From Clostridia bacterium (GTDB lineage Bacteria > Bacillota > Clostridia > Christensenellales > Borkfalkiaceae), in the NCBI GenBank assembly GCA_900769565.1, contig CAAGHC010000003.1:21448-85447 (forward strand): 64,000 nt of DNA, written 5' to 3'. The translations under genes were made by a program, and so were the position numbers. Numbering within the stretch: the first letter of the stretch is position 1; each line of letters starts with the position of its first letter. The notes under the pieces are model-generated. The model worked only from the letters and a program-made list of their open reading frames with translations, had not been told where the DNA came from and did no database searches. Positions 23,166 to 30,267 of this stretch are shown one piece after another.

Positions 23166-25928
23166 TTACTGTACTAAATATGCAACTTGAATATACCCCG
23201 AAACCTGTCCGCTGACAGAAACGGAATAATTCAAAGACGAAGGCGTGAATAAGTAATTATCCAAATTGGTTGATTGAACGTTAGTGAACTTGCTTTCGAT
23301 GCCACTGCTTATGTACTCGGTTTTGCTATATCCCATACCGCCAGCACCATTGCTTGCCGTTCCTGTCATATTAACAGTAAACACCACAGAAACATCGGTA
23401 TATGTCAAAGAGTCATCTTTCTTGGAAACAGTTGTGCCTACAAGATACGAGGTGTTATAACAATCAACGTTTAAATAATTTCTGAAATTGGAGTTGTTAA
23501 GGGTTATGGTTTGCCACTGATACTTGATATACCTTGTATCGGTATATGTGTAACCATCATAAACAACGCTGGCGGTAAAAGCAAAGGTGATTTCCGTTTC
23601 CGTAGCGTTTTTGGTTACCTCATACGCAGTGTTAGAAACATAAGTGGTTGCGGTGTCGGTAAAGCCTCCACAGCCGCAAGTAAAGGTTGCAGTTACATTG
23701 AAACCATTTTCATCCTCAACCCAACTGAAGGTCGGTTCAGAATAATAGTGAGTTTCACCATCACATTCTTGTGCGGGGACATATCCATCGTAGAAGATAA
23801 AGCCTAAATCAGCAAGCCCATAGTTCATTTCCGCCGTATCAAAATATGCAGCCATCCAATTTAACAAGTCCTGCAAACAAACGGAATATATTTCGAGCAT
23901 CTCACTTTCATAATCTTCAAGGCCATTGTAGCTAAAATACGTTAGCTTGGTTCGAGTGGTGAAAGTGCCAGCCTCTAAATAGCCCTTTACATCGTTTTGA
24001 TCTACAAAGCTGCCGTTGGAATAAATGCTATAAGAGCAACCATAATAGTAGCCTTGGGATGTTGGCAACAAACTGAGATATGTGTAATAATATGCACCAT
24101 CGTCACCAAACCAACTCATTGATGCAAAAGCGGTGTTGTCACTGTCAACGCACACCATTGACATCTTTACGTCATAGTTGCTTCCTTCAAACTCCTCGTC
24201 AATTCTGTACCACTGATTTGCATTATCAAGCTCTCCCTCTGCACGAATATGGTTTTTCAGCAGAGTCAAAGCGTTAGTGTTATAACCGAAGTCAAGCGCC
24301 TCGAAACCAAAGTCCTCGGCAGAAATATCATCTACATAACTGTCAAGGCAATAATCGAACCACTCCACAATGCACGCAACTGCATTTGAGTAAAACTCCA
24401 TAATCGAGTCTTCTTCCCAATACTCTCCTTCGTAAGAATAATGGGTCAGAATGGTTGTGGGCGTATATGTTGCGGGATTTATGTATCCGTAGGTATAATT
24501 TTCGTTTTCGCCATAGGTGTAATGCGCATAATAGGTATACAAGCCCTCTTCATTAGGTCGCAAATCAATACTCAAATACAAATCCGAGCCGTCCGAAAAC
24601 TCCCAAACGCCCTCAATAAAGGTAATTTTAGAAGATTCATCATAACCAATGGCATAAATAAATCCGTTACCCTCGATTTGGTGATAATACAAATCATCGG
24701 TAATAAAATTATAATTACCGACTATCCATTCAGCAAGAATATCGTTTGGAGTATGCTGCAAATCGTACAGTTCTGCAATTGTAAGAGGTGTGCCGTATGA
24801 AAGATTATCAAGCTCTCCTGTGAAAATTGCTACATTGATTTCACCATAGAAAGCACCTACGTTTATACCGATAACTTCTCCGTATTTGTTTATCAACGGA
24901 CTACCCGAGCTACCATTGGTGATAGCAGCATCGTGTTGAACATAGGTTACGCCTTCGATTTCTCTCTTTGCATAAGATACGATACCAACGGAAACGGAGG
25001 CTGTAAAGCCTTTAGGCGAACCTACGGCATATACCATTTCTGCGACAACGGGGTCGTTTTTACAAATGTTTGCGGGGGTAAGACCCGTTGCATCGATTTC
25101 CAAAACTGCCAAATCAATATCAGCATCATAAGCCAATACGGATTTAATTGTATAAGTATCCTCTCCTATCGTAATCGTGGCAGAATAAGCGCCGTCAATT
25201 ACGTGATAGTTGGTGATGATTTTTCCATCTGCACTGCTTACAAATCCAGTTCCCAGCGCAAGAGGCATACCTTTTTTATCATAGGTTATAATCTCGCCAA
25301 CATACTTGAGAGCTTGGTTGTAAATCTCGGTTGAGGTGTACTCTTGCAAGAGATAGTTTTCCTCGTAGTAATAATTGCAATTATCACGGGTACAACTAAA
25401 TCTTTTTAATCCTTTTTCAAGGCAGGTTGCTTCATCAACGATTGTTACATCATCGCAAGCGTGCTGCAATGCTTGAAGGGTCTCTTGGTGAACGAGAGTC
25501 GTTTCGCAAATGCTACAATGGCTACCCGCAGTTTTGCCTGCGGTCGTACAAGTGGGAGTAACTGCGGCGTCATCAACAGGTGTATGACCAAGGGCTGCTA
25601 TTTCCGTCTGGGCAACAATTATGGTACTGCATACACTACAATGGCTGCCTTCGGTTTTACCTTTTGCGATGCAAGTAGCTGGAACGGCGGCATCGGTAAC
25701 TTCGGTGTGAGCAAGCTGGGCAATTGTATCATATTCGGAATAACCGCAATCACAGGTTCTTGTCTGCAAACCGGGCGCAGTACAAGAAGGCGTAGTTGTG
25801 GTTGTCCACGCCGAAAAGCTGTGAGTATGGTCCCCGTCGTCAGAAGAGTCGCATGCAGTAAAGCATACAGCCATCGTCAACGTCATTAGGAAAATAAGAA
25901 TCGGTAAAAAAGCCCGCCTCAATTTCAT
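23166..25928 (-). CDS. Large surface lipoprotein with trypsin-like (S1/HtrA) protease domain
   Basis: 920 residues. Signal peptide with lipobox CFTAC (Cys26). Residues about 45-185 hold Cys-rich repeats of the form TC..GK..GSHC..C, ending in a GH-type spacer, common on clostridial surface proteins. A serine protease follows (about 200-370) with GTGFVSSADGKIITNYHV (His), ADIDLAVLEI (Asp) and ITNGSSGSPLINKYGEVIGIN (Ser), so the triad is complete. No PDZ domain. The C-terminal 500 residues contain two similar Trp/Tyr-rich modules (YYYHQIEGNG... and NQWYRIDEEF...), then a Cys-rich repeat and a beta-rich tail. It has its own promoter at 25964-25992. Confidence 0.82.
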   Translation of the reverse strand: MKLRRAFLPILIFLMTLTMAVCFTACDSSDDGDHTHSFSAWTTTTTPSCTAPGLQTRTCDCGYSEYDTIAQLAHTEVTDAAVPATCIAKGKTEGSHCSVCSTIIVAQTEIAALGHTPVDDAAVTPTCTTAGKTAGSHCSICETTLVHQETLQALQHACDDVTIVDEATCLEKGLKRFSCTRDNCNYYYEENYLLQEYTSTEIYNQALKYVGEIITYDKKGMPLALGTGFVSSADGKIITNYHVIDGAYSATITIGEDTYTIKSVLAYDADIDLAVLEIDATGLTPANICKNDPVVAEMVYAVGSPKGFTASVSVGIVSYAKREIEGVTYVQHDAAITNGSSGSPLINKYGEVIGINVGAFYGEINVAIFTGELDNLSYGTPLTIAELYDLQHTPNDILAEWIVGNYNFITDDLYYHQIEGNGFIYAIGYDESSKITFIEGVWEFSDGSDLYLSIDLRPNEEGLYTYYAHYTYGENENYTYGYINPATYTPTTILTHYSYEGEYWEEDSIMEFYSNAVACIVEWFDYCLDSYVDDISAEDFGFEALDFGYNTNALTLLKNHIRAEGELDNANQWYRIDEEFEGSNYDVKMSMVCVDSDNTAFASMSWFGDDGAYYYTYLSLLPTSQGYYYGCSYSIYSNGSFVDQNDVKGYLEAGTFTTRTKLTYFSYNGLEDYESEMLEIYSVCLQDLLNWMAAYFDTAEMNYGLADLGFIFYDGYVPAQECDGETHYYSEPTFSWVEDENGFNVTATFTCGCGGFTDTATTYVSNTAYEVTKNATETEITFAFTASVVYDGYTYTDTRYIKYQWQTITLNNSNFRNYLNVDCYNTSYLVGTTVSKKDDSLTYTDVSVVFTVNMTGTASNGAGGMGYSKTEYISSGIESKFTNVQSTNLDNYLFTPSSLNYSVSVSGQVSGYIQVAYLVQ

Positions 25929-25963
25929 TGTTTTAGCCGTCCCTCTAAAATGTTTATTAAAAT

Positions 25964-25992
25964 ATTATATCACACAATTAAATATTTTTCAA
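25964..25992 (-). promoter_or_regulatory. Promoter of the protease-PARG-SHOCT operon
   Basis: TTGAAA-17-TATAAT on the minus strand, 36 bases upstream of the protease start codon. The -35 overlaps the last codon of the SLOG-like gene. Confidence 0.7.
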
Positions 25993-26567
25993 TCCGTTTC
26001 ACTACAAACGAACATATTTATAACAATTTTATTGTCTTTTTTACTTTTTTGAACCGCATACTCATAGGCAATGCGTGTTCCGCTTTTCGGCTGATAGGTG
26101 CTTATATCCCTATTAGCCCTTTTTCTTTTTGGAGGCTGATATGCCTCGTTATAGTAGAAAACACAGTAATCACTGGCATCTATCATCTCTTGATTACGCT
26201 CGACGTAAGATGCCTTTCCCGCCGAGTAAACCTTATCGGATTGCACCTCGGCATCGTAGTCCTTGAGCTTGACGTCCGTTTTCAGAACCGCAGCCCAAGA
26301 CCTCTCCACTTTCTCTTTCTCGTCTTTTTTAACCGCATACTCGCTACGCCGGGTGTATGCGACCCTCACAATTTGGGGATACTCTTTCTGGTAGTCGGTT
26401 ACGATTCGGTGGCAAAGGTCGTCAAATTCGCTGCGACTTCCGAACAGAAAATACCGCACACCCTCATCCACGATGAGCTTGCGAATTGTATCTTTTATAT
26501 TTGCCACTAATTCATCGGTCAACGCAATGGTGCGATGGCCAATGAAACAGCACTTCTTTTCTGCCAC
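25989..26567 (-). CDS. SLOG-like (DUF1273-type) protein
   Basis: About 192 residues. The N-terminus KKCCFIGHRTIAL and the FLFGSRSEFDDLCHRIV segment are typical of SLOG-superfamily proteins, Rossmann-like nucleotide-binding folds linked to nucleotide-ligand sensing. The later ERNQEMIDASDYCVFYYNE and SGTRIAYEYAVQK match the second half of the fold. Specific ligand unknown. The GTG start at 26567 follows GGTGG; a TTG seven codons upstream is an alternative. It stands behind its own promoter, next to a copy of the XRE operator. Confidence 0.68.
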   Translation of the reverse strand: MAEKKCCFIGHRTIALTDELVANIKDTIRKLIVDEGVRYFLFGSRSEFDDLCHRIVTDYQKEYPQIVRVAYTRRSEYAVKKDEKEKVERSWAAVLKTDVKLKDYDAEVQSDKVYSAGKASYVERNQEMIDASDYCVFYYNEAYQPPKRKRANRDISTYQPKSGTRIAYEYAVQKSKKDNKIVINMFVCSETD

Positions 26568-26598
26568 ACTACCACCCCAATCGGACAAAGATATATCA

Positions 26599-26653
26599 AT
26601 TATAGCATATAATTATGACTTTTTCAACCGATTTTTATAGTCCGCAGACGATA
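26599..26653 (-). promoter_or_regulatory. Promoter of the SLOG-like gene with an XRE operator copy
   Basis: TTGAAA-17-TATAAT (26622-26627, 26599-26604) on the minus strand. A 17-base copy TATAGTCCGCAGACGAT at 26637-26653 lies ten bases upstream of the -35. The same 17-mer occurs at 27044-27060 in the XRE intergenic region. Confidence 0.65.
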
Positions 26654-26656
26654 TTT

Positions 26657-27004
26657 CTATTTTAGGTACTTATTATCCCGTAAAGCCTTCTTTATTCCTC
26701 TTGCATTATCGAGGATTACCCGCCGTTCAAAGTTCGTGCAATCCCTCAAAATGACCTCAAATTCCGTAACGCAGGCGGACAATTGTTGGTCGAGCGAATC
26801 GCACAGGATTGCATCGGTAGAAACGCCGAGTGCGTTGGCAAGGGCTATCAGCGTTTCCACGCTCATAAATTTCATCCCATTCTCAAGGTGGCTTATGTAG
26901 GTCGTGGAAACATCCACCATTTCGGATAGTTTGGCTTGAGATAAATTTTTGCGCCTACGCAGCCTTCGTATCCTCTGTCCAACAGTATAAAAATCAAGTT
27001 TCAT
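26657..27004 (-). CDS. XRE family transcriptional regulator
   Basis: 115 residues with an N-terminal helix-turn-helix (residues 8-65: IRRLRRRKNLSQAKLSEMVDVSTTYISHLENGMKFMSVETLIALANALGVS) and a short helical tail that may dimerise. It faces the other XRE gene across a 145-bp region full of CAGACGA motifs, and its gene is flanked on both sides by an identical 17-bp motif. It probably represses itself and the SLOG-like gene. Confidence 0.85.
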   Translation of the reverse strand: MKLDFYTVGQRIRRLRRRKNLSQAKLSEMVDVSTTYISHLENGMKFMSVETLIALANALGVSTDAILCDSLDQQLSACVTEFEVILRDCTNFERRVILDNARGIKKALRDNKYLK

Positions 27005-27043
27005 TTAAGAACCTCCTTTAATTTAAAAAATTCTCTAATTTAT

Positions 27044-27130
27044 TATAGTCCGCAGACGATTAAATCGTCAGCCGTAGATTTCAATAATCGTCTGGAAATG
27101 ATAAACTATAACTGATAATTTCGTCTGCGG
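27044..27130. promoter_or_regulatory. Shared operator region between two divergent XRE genes
   Basis: TATAGTCCGCAGACGAT (27044-27060) overlaps a TATAAT -10 of the leftward gene. The inverse TCGTCTGCGG lies at 27121-27130, just upstream of the rightward gene. A degenerate copy AATCGTCTGG sits near 27086-27095 and TCGTCAGCCG near 27065-27074. Multiple copies in both orientations indicate cooperative binding and mutual control, reminiscent of phage-type switches. Confidence 0.65.
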
Positions 27131-27149
27131 TTTATGGAGGTGCGCCACA

Positions 27150-27509
27150 ATGGATGAGAACACATTAGAATATAAAGTCGGTCAGCGAATAAGGGCTGCA
27201 CGTCAAGCGAAGAAAATGAGCCAAGCGGATTTGGCTTTTGAAGCCCATGTGTCCTTGCCGCACATCAGTGATATTGAGCTTGGAAAGAAGGAAATGCTCC
27301 TTACAACCTTCTGTAAAGTCATAGAAGCGTTGCAGGTGTCAGCGGACGAAATCCTACGCCCTGATGTCCCCGAGGTGAACCGAATTTACCAGAAAGAATT
27401 TGCTGAATTACTCGGTGATTGCACACCAACGGAAATCGAGGCAATTCTTAAAATTGTGCGTGAGTTGAAGATAACAATGCACACCAAAAAAGATGAATAC
27501 GATGACTAA
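27150..27509 (+). CDS. XRE family transcriptional regulator
   Basis: 119 residues with helix-turn-helix at about 8-65 (VGQRIRAARQAKKMSQADLAFEAHVSLPHISDIELGKKEMLLTTFCKVIEALQVS) and an acidic C-terminal helix. GGAGG precedes the ATG by 11 bases. It is divergent from the other XRE gene and upstream of the serine recombinase genes, separated from them by a terminator. It may control the mobility genes; that is inferred from position. Confidence 0.85.
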   Translation: MDENTLEYKVGQRIRAARQAKKMSQADLAFEAHVSLPHISDIELGKKEMLLTTFCKVIEALQVSADEILRPDVPEVNRIYQKEFAELLGDCTPTEIEAILKIVRELKITMHTKKDEYDD

Positions 27510-27511
27510 TT

Positions 27512-27538
27512 GAGTGGGTTTGCGCCCACTCTTTTTTT
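27512..27538 (+). terminator. Terminator of the rightward XRE gene
   Basis: GAGTGGG pairs with CCCACTC around TTTGCG and is followed by T7. Confidence 0.85.
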
Positions 27539-27565
27539 ATTTCCTCCAATAATTTTTTGCGTTTC

Positions 27566-27601
27566 AATAACTGGCGGTTAAAATGTTGACCGACAGTTAT
27601 T
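27566..27601. repeat. Inverted repeat upstream of the serine recombinase genes
   Basis: AATAACTG-G-CGGT and ACCG-A-CAGTTATT form a near-perfect inverted repeat around a 10-base centre, about 60 bases before the recombinase start codon. Size and position fit either an operator or a serine-recombinase crossover site; the sequence alone cannot decide. Confidence 0.5.
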
Positions 27602-27660
27602 CGCATTTTGTCGAAAAAGCGGTTATAATGTCATCAACTATTACTATGGAGGCAAATATT

Positions 27661-28269
27661 ATGAGTACTGAAGTTGAGGTATATGAACGCTTGGCGCAAA
27701 TCGGTGAGGCGCAGAAATACTCCACTTTCTTTGGCGAAAACTCCGAGCAGGCACAGAAGTTAGCCGAGCATAAGGCTTGGCTTCAGAACATTCGGCACGA
27801 ACGCCCCAATACGGCGCACCATTACCGAGTGGGCATATATATCCGTTACTACAATCAAACGAAATACGATAATTACCTTGAAAAGCACCTTCAGGAATTC
27901 AATGACACGATGGCGCTTTGCCCCAATTGGGAGCTTGTGGATTTCTATATTGACGAGGGTGCTACTGCACCGAATATGGAGAGCGCCAAGGAATGGAGTC
28001 GGCTTTTGCAGGATTGCTTGGACGGAAAGATTGACCTCATCATCACTCAAAAAGTTAAAAACGTATCGAAAAAGCCACACGAAATTACATATCTTGCAAG
28101 AATTCTCTCTCATATGAATCCGCCCGTTGGTATGTACTTTATCTCCGAGGACATTTTCACGCTTGCGTCCTACTATCAAAGCGACCGCATGGACGAGTTC
28201 TTCCTGCCGTCCCCCGATTGGAAACTGCTGCCCGACGATTTGGATGAAGGAGGCAATCCCGATGATTGA
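27661..28269 (+). CDS. Serine recombinase-like protein with degenerate resolvase domain
   Basis: 202 residues from ATG 27661, chosen for its GGAGG; the frame is open further upstream. The region HYRVGIYIRYYNQTKYDNYLEKHLQEF...WELVDFYIDEG...LLQDCLDGKIDLIITQKVKNVSKK follows the resolvase N-terminal fold. However, the position of the catalytic Ser (normally VRVSTD) is Tyr/Asn here (YIRYYNQT), and the SRFAR arginine motif is KNVSKK. It is therefore probably inactive for cleavage and acts as a partner of the next recombinase. The genes overlap by 8 bases. Confidence 0.75.
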   Translation: MSTEVEVYERLAQIGEAQKYSTFFGENSEQAQKLAEHKAWLQNIRHERPNTAHHYRVGIYIRYYNQTKYDNYLEKHLQEFNDTMALCPNWELVDFYIDEGATAPNMESAKEWSRLLQDCLDGKIDLIITQKVKNVSKKPHEITYLARILSHMNPPVGMYFISEDIFTLASYYQSDRMDEFFLPSPDWKLLPDDLDEGGNPDD

Positions 28270-29236
28270 CGAAGCAAGACGTAACTCCCGCCAAGAGGAA
28301 AAAGAAAATGTCCGCCGACGTATCCGTGTGGAAATCAACCCCGATAATTATGAGTATTTTCCCGAGAAGAAAAAGACGGATTATTATGACACAAGCACTC
28401 CACAGCTTGTCGGCATTTATGTGCGTGTTTCAACCGATGACGTAAGGCAGACCACCTCTTTCGAGTTGCAGAAAAAATACTATGAGGAGTTCGTTCAAAA
28501 GCACCCCAACTGGACTCTCGTCAAAATATACGCAGACGAAGGCATCAGCGGTACTTCCACCAAAAAGCGTGATGCGTTCAATCAGATGATTGCCGATGCA
28601 AAGGCGGGAAAAATTACGCTTATAATCACGAAAAGCGTGTCCCGTTTTGCAAGAAACGTATTAGACTTCATAGGCATCGTCCGCAACCTTGCAGAACGCA
28701 AGCCCGCTGTCGGCGTTTTCTTTGAATCGGAGGCAATCTTCTCGCTCAACGATGACTCGCAGATGGCATTGACCTTTCAAGCCACAATGGCAGATGAAGA
28801 ATCGCATACCCGTAGCCGTAGTATGGAAACATCCCTGCGTATGCGCCTTGACCACGGCTTACCCTTGACCCCGAAACTGCTCGGCTATAGCCACGATGCA
28901 AGAGGTAAACTTATCATCAATCCCGATGAAGCCCCCACTGTAAAGTTGGCGTTTTATATGTATCTTTTCGGCTACTCTTCGGGACAAATCGCAAAAGCGT
29001 TCATTGCCCTTGAGCGTAAGTCCTACCTTGGCAATACCACGAAATGGACGTCTATGGGTGTATTCAACACCGTATTCAAAGTAAAGTCCATTTTCATCTT
29101 CATAAAGGTCGTAATCTGTAACCGTTATCTTTCCACGATTGGTTATAACAACAGTTATTTTGTTATTTTCTTTATCAAGAAAGTAAATATTGAAAGTGAT
29201 AAATTCTTCACCATCAAAGTGTTGAAATTCTTTTAA
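28262..29236 (+). CDS. Large serine recombinase, C-terminally truncated
   Basis: Starts at ATG 28262 behind GGAGG. The resolvase domain is intact: LVGIYVRVSTDDVRQTTSFELQKKYYEEF with the catalytic Ser, DEGISGTSTKKRDAFNQMI and SVSRFARNVLDFIG. The recombinase domain begins (LLGYSHDARGKLIINPDEAPTVKLAFYMYLFGYSSGQIAKAF) and breaks off near TKWTSMGVFNT at about 29070. The remaining codons to 29236 are Ile/Phe-rich and unrelated, being antisense of another gene. About half of the usual 500-550 residues, including the zinc and coiled-coil parts, are missing, so it is probably a broken gene. Confidence 0.78.
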   Translation: MIDEARRNSRQEEKENVRRRIRVEINPDNYEYFPEKKKTDYYDTSTPQLVGIYVRVSTDDVRQTTSFELQKKYYEEFVQKHPNWTLVKIYADEGISGTSTKKRDAFNQMIADAKAGKITLIITKSVSRFARNVLDFIGIVRNLAERKPAVGVFFESEAIFSLNDDSQMALTFQATMADEESHTRSRSMETSLRMRLDHGLPLTPKLLGYSHDARGKLIINPDEAPTVKLAFYMYLFGYSSGQIAKAFIALERKSYLGNTTKWTSMGVFNTVFKVKSIFIFIKVVICNRYLSTIGYNNSYFVIFFIKKVNIESDKFFTIKVLKFF

Positions 29237-29251
29237 GTAGCATTTATTCAT
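29070..29251 (-). pseudogene. 3'-truncated hypothetical gene at a rearrangement junction
   Basis: On the minus strand ATG 29251 opens a frame MNKCYLKEFQHFDGEEFITF...ITNRGKITVTDYDLYEDENGLYFEYG. It looks like real coding sequence and has an AAGGAA ribosome site. After about 60 codons it runs into the antisense of the serine recombinase. The two genes are therefore fused tail to tail by a deletion or insertion at about 29060-29085. Family not recognised. Confidence 0.5.
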
Positions 29252-29263
29252 AATTTTTCCTTC

Positions 29264-29563
29264 TTATTTGTCTGCTAATTTGTACCAGATGTTGTATTCT
29301 AATTCAATTTCTCTTGTTTCATAAGAGCCGTTCTTTTCAAATTCAACTTCACGGTATTCTGTTATAGAACCTTTATATTCATTTGTTCTTGTATGGATAG
29401 GATGCAATTCTTTCATACAATCTTCAAATACACGAATATACGGTTTTCCGTTTTTTCCTACACAGGCGATTATCAAATCTTTATCGGTTATATAACCAAT
29501 ACCTGTAATCTTGGTAAAATCACTTTTACCACTTCTTGTTACTGAGTAAACTACTTTTTTCAT
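29264..29563 (-). CDS. Hypothetical protein, island
   Basis: 99 residues from ATG 29563, which is preceded by a good AGGAGG. It is a soluble, charged protein (VVYSVTRSGKSDFTKITGIGYITDKDLIIACVG...EYREVEFEKNGSYETREIELEYNIWYKL). I know no family. It is co-transcribed with the truncated gene that follows 12 bases downstream. Confidence 0.55.
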   Translation of the reverse strand: MKKVVYSVTRSGKSDFTKITGIGYITDKDLIIACVGKNGKPYIRVFEDCMKELHPIHTRTNEYKGSITEYREVEFEKNGSYETREIELEYNIWYKLADK

Positions 29564-29696
29564 CTTTTGGATACCTCCTGAATTTTTTATTAGCCTTTCG
29601 GCAGGGGCTAAGAACCACTGAAAAAACACTAATCTTTTTGCTTGTTGTATCGTTTCTCAGCACGTCAAGGATATAGGATAAAATTATTGCGTAAAT

Positions 29697-29731
29697 AAAA
29701 AAAGAGCCAAACTCAAATAGAGTCTGACCCT
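29697..29731 (-). terminator. Terminator-type hairpin near the island's right end
   Basis: On the minus strand AGGGTCAGACTC pairs through wobbles with GAGTTTGGCTCT, followed by T7. The stem is related to the hairpin motif at the left island end. Between 29564 and 29900 I see no gene; another hairpin (GGGCCTACAAG with CTTGTAAGCCC) lies at about 29869-29894. Confidence 0.65.
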
Positions 29732-29901
29732 TGTATAATATATTAAGTTCTAAGCGATAATTTTAGCCCATTGACTTGCTGTTTTTTCTGTGGTACAACG
29801 ACACCACGAAAGGCAAAAAATTCAGAATTTATATTTTTAATTTATAAAAAAGTTGCAAATAAAGAAGGGGCCTACAAGAAGTCTTGTAAGCCCTTAAACG
29901 G

Positions 29902-30084
29902 TTATTTTTTCTTTTTAATGAAATCGCCGTGTTCATTTCTTGGTATGAACTTCCAGTGCGTATTTTCGGCTTTAGGACGTTCAAAATCAAAGATAATGCC
30001 TGCATTTCCTTTAACAAATATATATTTAAGTATCGTAATAGAAAAAACAGTCGCATCTGAACTAAGGTTCAAACGCGACTGCAT
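29902..30084 (-). repeat. Right copy of the tRNA-Ser downstream repeat; short conserved peptide
   Basis: Directly downstream of tRNA-Ser on its strand. After the tRNA terminator (CAGTCGC with GCGACTG, then T6 at about 30046-30082) the frame reads FSITILKYIFVKGNAGIIF-DFERPKAENTHWKF-IPRNEHGDFIKKKK and stops. The related left copy at 21108-21200 differs mostly at silent positions. It may be the C-terminal end of a longer protein or a small gene; no clear start codon with ribosome site is present in this frame. Confidence 0.5.
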
Positions 30085-30105
30085 TTGGCGGAGAAAGAGG
30101 GATTT
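30085..30105. repeat. Right 21-bp direct repeat (putative att site within tRNA-Ser)
   Basis: The same 21 bases as 21217-21237. Here they form the 3' end of an intact tRNA-Ser(GCT), as expected when an element integrates without destroying the tRNA. Confidence 0.7.
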
Positions 30106-30177
30106 GAACCCTCGCTGCGCTTATCACACACTACTCCCTTAGCAGGGGAGCCCCTTCGGCCTCTTGGGTATTTCTCC
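30086..30177 (-). tRNA. tRNA-Ser(GCT)
   Basis: 92-nt class II tRNA with acceptor GGAGAAA/TTTCTCC, discriminator G, encoded CCA, anticodon loop CTGCTAA giving GCU, a long variable arm (GTGTGTGATAAGCGCA) and T arm GAGGGTTCAAATCCCTC. It has its own promoter at 30213-30241 and terminator hairpin downstream. Confidence 0.95.
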
Positions 30178-30212
30178 ATAGCCGAATTACTTTCTTTTTT
30201 TATTGCTATGAT

Positions 30213-30241
30213 ATGTTACCACAAAAAAACCGATTTGTCAA
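30213..30241 (-). promoter_or_regulatory. Promoter of tRNA-Ser
   Basis: TTGACA-17-TAACAT on the minus strand, 36 bases before the mature 5' end. Confidence 0.75.
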
Positions 30242-30267
30242 AGTTTTTTTTGTATTTTATTATTTTT

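Noticed and set aside
21217..30105. Prophage interpretation of the island.
   Set aside because: No capsid, tail, terminase, portal or lysis genes; only recombinases and regulators.
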